Origin: DATLBY01 sp035526665
GTDB lineage: Bacteria; Acidobacteriota; Terriglobia; Bryobacterales; Bryobacteraceae
Assembly (NCBI GenBank): GCA_035526665.1
Contig: DATLBY010000501.1
Location: 1 to 7,676, forward strand
Length of the DNA stretch: 7,676 bases
Reading direction: 5' to 3'
Each line of letters starts with the position of its first letter. Positions within the stretch are counted from its first letter, which is position 1. This document shows positions 1-4,564 of this stretch, piece after piece. The position numbers were made by a program, and so were the translations under genes. Under the pieces are notes generated by a model. The model was not told the DNA's origin. It did no database searches and saw only the letters and a program-made list of their open reading frames with translations.

Positions 1-1412
1 CGCTCACTGACTGACATGCGGGGCTCAAACACCCGGTCGCTACGCCAGAACGTCTCCAATTCGGCAGTGCCGCTCCATATTCCAGTGGCCAGACCGGCCA
101 AGTAGGCTGCTCCCAGCGCGGTAGTTTCGACATCGGCGGGACGCACGATCCGCGTTCCCAGAATGTCCGCCTGAAATTGCATGAGGAATGCGTTGCAGGA
201 AGCGCCGCCATCCACTCTCAACTCCTGCAACTTCGCCCCACTGTCCCGTTCCATGGCTTCGACCAGGTCGCGCGTCTGATAGGCGATGGACTCCAAGGCG
301 GCCCGGACAATGTGGGCGCTTTCAGTCCCTAGTGTCATGCCGGTCAACATGCCGCGAGCGCCCGAATCCCAATACGGCGCGCCCAACCCGACAAATGCCG
401 GGACCAGATAGACTCCTCCGCTATCCGGGACGGATTGAGCCACAGCCTCAGATTCCGCTGCGGTAGAAATCAAGCGCAACTTGTCCCGCAGCCACTGCAC
501 GGCAGCCCCCGCGATGAAAATGCTACCCTCGACCGCAAACTGCGCGTCATTGGCGGCCGCCCGTGTGGCAAGAAGCTTGTGTTTCGACTGAGGCAGGTGC
601 GCGCCGGTGTGCATAAGCGCGAAGCAGCCGGTGCCGTAAGTATTCTTGGATAGGCCGGGCTGGAAGCACGCCTGGCCGGCCAGCGCCGCCTGCTGATCCC
701 CTGCAATGCCGGCTATAGGAATGGCTGCGCCGAAATGTTCCGGAGCCGTGGTCCCCACCACCTCACTCGATCCCGCGATGCGAGGTAGCATGGCGCGCGG
801 AATGTCGAAGATGCGCAACAGGTCGCCGTCCCATTCGCCGCTGCGAAGGTCCATTAGCATGGTGCGGGATGCATTGGAGAAATCGGTGACATGCACGGCT
901 CCGTTGGTCAGTTTCCAGATGAGCCAGGTATCCACCGTCCCGAAGAGTAACTCGCCGTCCCGGGCGCGCCTCCGGGCATCCGGCACATTATCCAGGATCC
1001 AGCGGATCTTGCTGCCGGAGAAGTAAGCGTCGATCACCAGTCCGGTTTTTTGGGTAATAGCAGCGGCCTGCGGCGAGCGTTCGAGTTCCCGGCAAAAATC
1101 GGATGTGCGGCGGCATTGCCAGACGATAGCCGGAGCAACCGGCTGCCCTGTCTGCCGGTCCCACACGACAGTAGTTTCGCGCTGATTGGTGATTCCAATG
1201 GCGGCCACCGGCTCAGGACTTCGGCTCACCACCCTGCGGGCGGCATCTAGCTGGGACTTCCAGATCTGGCCGGCGTCCTGTTCCACCCATCCGGGATGGG
1301 GATAGCCGCAGACGATCGGCTCGGCTTCCATAACGAGTCTTTGACCACGATCGTCGTATAGAGCGGCGCGCGCGCTAGTAGTGCCCTCGTCGAGGGCCAG
1401 GATGTATGGCAC
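1..1412 (-). CDS. glpK: Glycerol kinase, 3' end cut off by the window edge
   Basis: Glycerol kinase makes sn-glycerol 3-phosphate from glycerol and ATP in the cytoplasm. The frame is open for 470 codons to the window edge; E. coli GlpK has 502 residues, so roughly 25-35 C-terminal residues are missing. FGGY-kinase motifs appear in the right order: phosphate loop DEGTTSAR (8-15), GITNQRET (73-80) with the substrate-binding Arg78-Glu79 pair, DAYFSG with Tyr130, GDQQAAL with Asp239-Gln240, KNTYGTG (256-262) and VDGGASCNAFLMQF (from about 400). The start is GTG at 1412, because an in-frame TGA lies immediately upstream (1415-1413) and the phosphate loop begins only seven codons later. The loop before GDQQ lacks the GGTR segment that binds fructose 1,6-bisphosphate in E. 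coli GlpK, so that feedback is probably absent. No glpF, glpD or glpR is visible here. The family call is very secure. Confidence 0.96.
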   Translation of the reverse strand, partial: MPYILALDEGTTSARAALYDDRGQRLVMEAEPIVCGYPHPGWVEQDAGQIWKSQLDAARRVVSRSPEPVAAIGITNQRETTVVWDRQTGQPVAPAIVWQCRRTSDFCRELERSPQAAAITQKTGLVIDAYFSGSKIRWILDNVPDARRRARDGELLFGTVDTWLIWKLTNGAVHVTDFSNASRTMLMDLRSGEWDGDLLRIFDIPRAMLPRIAGSSEVVGTTAPEHFGAAIPIAGIAGDQQAALAGQACFQPGLSKNTYGTGCFALMHTGAHLPQSKHKLLATRAAANDAQFAVEGSIFIAGAAVQWLRDKLRLISTAAESEAVAQSVPDSGGVYLVPAFVGLGAPYWDSGARGMLTGMTLGTESAHIVRAALESIAYQTRDLVEAMERDSGAKLQELRVDGGASCNAFLMQFQADILGTRIVRPADVETTALGAAYLAGLATGIWSGTAELETFWRSDRVFEPRMSVSE

Positions 1413-1434
1413 TCAGGCATTATACTGGTGACAA
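1413..1434. promoter_or_regulatory. Divergent intergenic gap with overlapping -10-like hexamers on both strands
   Basis: The 22 bp between the glpK GTG and the ATG of the divergent gene contain a perfect TATAAT reading leftward (1424-1419) and a TATACT reading rightward (1421-1426), sharing four bases. With normal spacing the leftward transcript would begin at or next to the glpK GTG (about 1412), and the rightward one about two bases before the ATG at 1435. Both messages would then be leaderless or nearly so. A GGTGA (1427-1431) three bases before the rightward ATG is a possible but badly spaced ribosome binding site. No good -35 box was found for either direction at 16-18 bp. The hexamers are seen directly; promoter activity is inferred. 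Confidence 0.45.
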
Positions 1435-1872
1435 ATGTTCTTTCGTACAAAAAAGCTGCGTGTGCCGGCGTTCGATAAATATCTTGAGGGGCTGAAGGAT
1501 TTCGGATTTCAAGTCAAAGCCGAAGGGTCGGGGCATGCCACCGTGGCCCGGAAAGGGTGCGCCGCGATCGTTGAGGACGTGCCCGGCCGTCACCCGCAGG
1601 TGAATAAACTGGGCGTGCTGATCGGCGACGAGATTGGCCTGCTGGTGAACCGCGGCTATCAGCAATTTTTGCGGACAGAGAGCGGCAGAGAGCTGCCCGC
1701 GCTGGCTACGCATCTGAAAGCTCTCCACGCCTTTGAAGAGGATCTGAAGGAAGGGTTGGGTATCAGCAGCCTATACAATGAATCCATCGGAACCACCAGC
1801 GACCTGCACATGTACGACCGTGTCCGGGGGCGCGATGCCGGAGTACCCGCCCGCGCGTGGGAGAAGGACTAA
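1435..1872 (+). CDS. Conserved-looking protein of unknown function, 145 aa
   Basis: I do not recognise a named family. The protein is soluble, with no signal peptide or membrane segment, and appears mixed alpha/beta. Residues 12-47 alternate helix-like and strand-like stretches, residues 59-82 contain VLIGDEIGLLVNRGYQQFL, and 86-107 form a likely amphipathic helix rich in Ala, Leu and acidic residues. The C-terminal block SLYNESIGTTSDLHMYDR (112-129) looks like a conserved signature, followed by RGRD and a short charged tail. It is the only plus-strand gene here, wedged between glpK (22 bp away, divergent) and the TPR lipoprotein gene (stop codons overlap by 4 bp). Coding status rests on a full open frame with ordinary protein composition, and on the way the neighbouring genes end or begin exactly at its borders. 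The ATG follows the -10-like TATACT by only 8 bases, so translation may be nearly leaderless. Confidence 0.75.
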   Translation: MFFRTKKLRVPAFDKYLEGLKDFGFQVKAEGSGHATVARKGCAAIVEDVPGRHPQVNKLGVLIGDEIGLLVNRGYQQFLRTESGRELPALATHLKALHAFEEDLKEGLGISSLYNESIGTTSDLHMYDRVRGRDAGVPARAWEKD

Positions 1873-3665
1873 CGGACTGTTTGCGGCGATCCGGCCTTGA
1901 GCGCACGCAGCCGGGGGATCGTCAGAGTACCTAGTCCAACCTCGGGATTCCGGCTGGGGAATGGATATTTCTCGATCAGCTTCGCGGCTTCGCCAGCTTG
2001 GCTGGATTTAGCAAGCGCCCAGGCGAGCATCACGCGCGCTTCGCCATCCGAGTTCGGATCGGTTATTTTGTAAACGTCCCGCCAGACTGATACGGCGTCG
2101 GGAAATTTTTTATCCAGCAGAAGCGCGTGGCCAAGCAGTTGGTTGCGAACGGGAGCCTGCGCGGGGTTCGGAAGGACTTGCAGCGCACGCGCGGCCCACT
2201 CCTGCGCACCGGCGGGAGTTAGGGTGACGAATCTGGCAACCGAGGCCAAGTTCTGCGCTACTGGAGTGTGAGCTCCCTGAATCGCCTTCTGCAGTTGCTC
2301 TTTGGCGTTGGAAGCATCGCCTGCCGCCGCGTACCAGACCGCGAGCTGGGCATGTGAAAGCGAAGCGAGCTCCGCCGGCGCTGAGGCAGCAAACTGAGCC
2401 AGGCGGGCCATGGCAGCCGGGGGGCGGTTGGTTTCGTATTCCCAGATCGCCGTCTCCAGGGGCAATAGCGGATCACCGGCAATCTTCCGGAATTCCTCGT
2501 ACTTTTTGAACTGGGCATCGGCCGCGGCCGTATCCCCTTTTAAAGATCGCGCCAACGCCGCGCGATAGAGATTGCCGCCTCCCAGCATCGCCGCATTTTT
2601 CTGGTGGGCTTCGAGAAAAGCGCGCTCTGCCTCATCGAACCTGCCAAAGTAAAAATAGATCTCGCCTAACGAGTCACTGGGGTTAGCTTCGTTCGGAGCA
2701 AGCCGTTTATATTCATCGATGCTCTTACGCGCACCCTCCAGGTCGTTGGCAAAAGCATGGGCGTACGCTTTTGCGTTCCAGAGAATGGCGTCAGCCGGGG
2801 CCATTTTAAGCAACGTCTCAAATGCCTGGACAGCGCCCGGAAAATCTCTGACACGCATTCGCGCTTCAGCCAGAGACTTCCAGATCTCCAGATCGGCAGG
2901 CTGCAAGCGCGCAAGCTCGGCCAAGGCGGTCACCTTTGCCGCAGGATCGTTGTTCACATTAGCCTGAAACGCATTGAGCCGGGCTCGGTCGAGCGCGGAG
3001 AAGCTGGATGCTTTGGCGACGGCTGCTGCCAGCGCTGCTTTGGCGCCATTTACATCTCCGGCCGCAGCCAGAGTCTGTATGTAGCCCACATGGGCAGCCC
3101 CGAAGTTGGGATCGGCCGCGCTGGCCAGCTTCAGGTGCTTTCTTCGATCCTCCATGCCGGACGAAGACAGCGCCAGGAAATATTCCTTCAGCGCCGCTTC
3201 ACTGCGAGTGGGAAACGGACGCGCATCGTCCGAGATCTGGTGGACCACAGTCTCGATCAAGGGAAGAATGGCGCCGCCGGGTTTGCCCTCTGCCCGAAGC
3301 ACGCGAATCGTTTTTCGTTGTTGAGGATCCATCAGGCTGGCGACAATATGGATGCGGTCTCCTATCTGCGCGACGTAGCCCTGCAGCAGTTGCGTGGCAT
3401 TGGCGGCGTAGGCGTCTCGGGCAGCCGGCACTTCAAACGGCTGCACGCCTTTGGCGCCGGTAATCTCGTTCGCAATGACACCGGCGGCCGCCGTGCCTAC
3501 CCAGTCCAGAGTAGGATTCGCGGAGTGGTTTTCAAAGGGAAGTACCGCTAGCCGCTCGATGGCCCGTTTCGGCGCGCGCGGCCCGCAGGCGGCGACGCAC
3601 AGTACAGCCGCGAGCGCTGCGATTCCGTATATGGAAGAGGCGCGGGAGAAACTCTTACAGGACAC
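1869..3665 (-). CDS. TPR-repeat lipoprotein with N-terminal TolB-N/LpoB-like domain
   Basis: The predicted product is a 598-residue lipoprotein. I chose GTG at 3665 over the longer frame (TTG at 3767). The GTG has a GGAG ribosome site four bases upstream, overlaps the previous gene by only 11 bp, and puts a lipoprotein signal peptide at the true N-terminus: Lys4 and Arg8, a hydrophobic run at 12-26, and lipobox VAAC with Cys27 as the lipidated residue. Residues 36-127 form a small alpha/beta domain starting with RLAVLPFENHS, as in TolB-N/CsgG/FlgO-type domains. From about 157 to the end the protein is a helical array of degenerate TPR units, many with an Ala-Pro or Asp-Pro turn (for example DFPGAVQAFETLLKMAPAD and GRFDEAERAFLEAH). 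It is the last gene of the PBP-TPR cluster. A role in regulating or scaffolding the upstream peptidoglycan synthase is possible but inferred. No catalytic motif is seen. Confidence 0.88.
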   Translation of the reverse strand: MSCKSFSRASSIYGIAALAAVLCVAACGPRAPKRAIERLAVLPFENHSANPTLDWVGTAAAGVIANEITGAKGVQPFEVPAARDAYAANATQLLQGYVAQIGDRIHIVASLMDPQQRKTIRVLRAEGKPGGAILPLIETVVHQISDDARPFPTRSEAALKEYFLALSSSGMEDRRKHLKLASAADPNFGAAHVGYIQTLAAAGDVNGAKAALAAAVAKASSFSALDRARLNAFQANVNNDPAAKVTALAELARLQPADLEIWKSLAEARMRVRDFPGAVQAFETLLKMAPADAILWNAKAYAHAFANDLEGARKSIDEYKRLAPNEANPSDSLGEIYFYFGRFDEAERAFLEAHQKNAAMLGGGNLYRAALARSLKGDTAAADAQFKKYEEFRKIAGDPLLPLETAIWEYETNRPPAAMARLAQFAASAPAELASLSHAQLAVWYAAAGDASNAKEQLQKAIQGAHTPVAQNLASVARFVTLTPAGAQEWAARALQVLPNPAQAPVRNQLLGHALLLDKKFPDAVSVWRDVYKITDPNSDGEARVMLAWALAKSSQAGEAAKLIEKYPFPSRNPEVGLGTLTIPRLRALKAGSPQTVR

Positions 3666-4473
3666 GCGGCTCCGACGCGAGGAGCAGCTTGAATTCGGGA
3701 AGGTCTTGCAGTTGGGCGAACTCGGGATCTTCACGGAATTTTTCCCGTTCCTTGAATCCCTCTTCAATCGCTTTGCGAATGTACATCAAAGCGCGCTCCG
3801 AGGCTCCGGCCTTGGCATAGGTTTTGGCAAGGTAATAGTGAAACTTGGCACGTTCCTGCACACTCCGCTCCTGCAGCAGAACGCCGTTCGCGCCGCGATG
3901 CTCAAAGACTTCAGGGTCTAATTTCAGCGCGATTTCGTAAGCTTCAGCGGCTTCTTTGTACCGCTTACGCGCAAATTCGGCGGTACCCAGATTGCTGTGA
4001 ATAGATGCCGACTGGGGTGCTATCTTCAATGCCTTGCGATACAGCCCAACCGCCTTGCGGTAATTTTTTTTCGCGTAGTAAACGGTTCCCAAATTATTGA
4101 TAGCTTCCGAGTATCCGGGATTCAGCTTCAGGGCGCGCTCGTATTTTTTTCGCGCCACATCCAGTTGCATCATCTGGTGGTAAGCAATCCCGGTCTTATT
4201 CGCCAGTATGGCAGAATCCGAATCTCCTTCCCCATATGCTTCCGCCGCTTCGCGATACATTTTGCGCGCCATCATAATGTCGCCGCGCATTTCGGGACCG
4301 AGCTTGGAAAACGCCGGCTTATTAGCGCCTGGCACTGCGGTTTCGGTGCGAGTGTCATTAAAATAGGCCGGTTTTGCGGGGGTGGGCATCGTGACGCTGT
4401 TCGCCAGCTGCGCATGCAATGCGGGCGCGCCCAAAGCAGCCGCAACCAACAGAGAAGAACGAAGGTAGTACAT
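3655..4473 (-). CDS. Secreted (periplasmic) TPR protein
   Basis: A 272-residue protein with a Sec signal peptide: Arg5, hydrophobic core SLLVAAALGAPAL, probable cleavage after Ala21 (LHA/Q). There is no lipobox, so the mature form is likely soluble in the periplasm. A Pro/Thr-rich linker (about 28-55) leads to tandem TPR units at about 60-90, 91-119, 122-152, 156-188 and 207-239; the third and fourth are canonical (NNLGTVYYAKKNYRKAVGLY, NLGTAEFARKRYKEAAEAYE). The C-terminus has the EDPEFAQLQDLPEFKLLL type ending (248-265) common in bacterial TPR proteins. The ATG has a GAGAGG ribosome site five bases upstream. The gene lies 91 bp downstream of the class A PBP gene and overlaps the TPR lipoprotein by 11 bp. 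TPR arrays bind proteins, so an adaptor role in an envelope complex is plausible. The partner is not identifiable from sequence. Confidence 0.9.
   Translation of the reverse strand: MYYLRSSLLVAAALGAPALHAQLANSVTMPTPAKPAYFNDTRTETAVPGANKPAFSKLGPEMRGDIMMARKMYREAAEAYGEGDSDSAILANKTGIAYHQMMQLDVARKKYERALKLNPGYSEAINNLGTVYYAKKNYRKAVGLYRKALKIAPQSASIHSNLGTAEFARKRYKEAAEAYEIALKLDPEVFEHRGANGVLLQERSVQERAKFHYYLAKTYAKAGASERALMYIRKAIEEGFKEREKFREDPEFAQLQDLPEFKLLLASEPRVL
3670..3673 (-). promoter_or_regulatory. Ribosome binding site GGAG of the TPR lipoprotein gene
   Basis: GGAG lies four bases upstream of the GTG at 3665, inside the last codons of the preceding TPR gene. It supports starting the lipoprotein here rather than at TTG 3767, which would give a non-signal N-terminus and a 113-bp overlap. 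The position suggests translational coupling between the two genes. Confidence 0.6.
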
Positions 4474-4478
4474 TTTGG

Positions 4479-4484
4479 CCTCTC
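4479..4484 (-). promoter_or_regulatory. Ribosome binding site GAGAGG of the secreted TPR gene
   Basis: GAGAGG lies five bases upstream of the ATG at 4473. It is the best-spaced Shine-Dalgarno sequence in the window and fixes that start. Confidence 0.65.
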
Positions 4485-4500
4485 TGAACTGCTAGCTTTC

Positions 4501-4506
4501 ACTATA
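4501..4506 (-). promoter_or_regulatory. Possible -10 box (TATAGT) in the PBP-TPR intergenic gap
   Basis: The 91-bp gap between the PBP stop and the TPR start contains TATAGT about 27 bases upstream of the TPR ATG, so a transcript would have a leader of roughly 20 bases including the GAGAGG site. No convincing -35 hexamer sits 16-18 bp upstream. This could be an internal promoter that allows expression of the two TPR genes apart from the PBP. The call is weak. Confidence 0.25.
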
Positions 4507-4564
4507 GCTCCGGCCAATTTGCAATACCAGGGGTACACGCGGGAGGCCCTAGCGACAGGGGCCG

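Noticed and set aside
188..1250. Several plus-strand and out-of-frame open frames
   Set aside because: All fall inside glpK, whose kinase motifs are continuous in one minus-strand frame.
1445..1450. TTGTAC on the minus strand as a -35 box for glpK
   Set aside because: The spacer to the TATAAT would be 20 bp, too long for a normal sigma-70-type promoter.
2757..3551. 264-codon plus-strand open frame
   Set aside because: It lies wholly antisense to the TPR lipoprotein gene, its product has low-complexity Arg/Gly/Ser-rich composition, and no domain is recognisable. It is typical of the non-coding strand of a GC-rich gene.
4545..4563. Inverted repeat GGCCC/GGGCC with a nine-base loop just after the PBP stop
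   Set aside because: The stem is only five base pairs and no T-run follows, so I do not call a rho-independent terminator.
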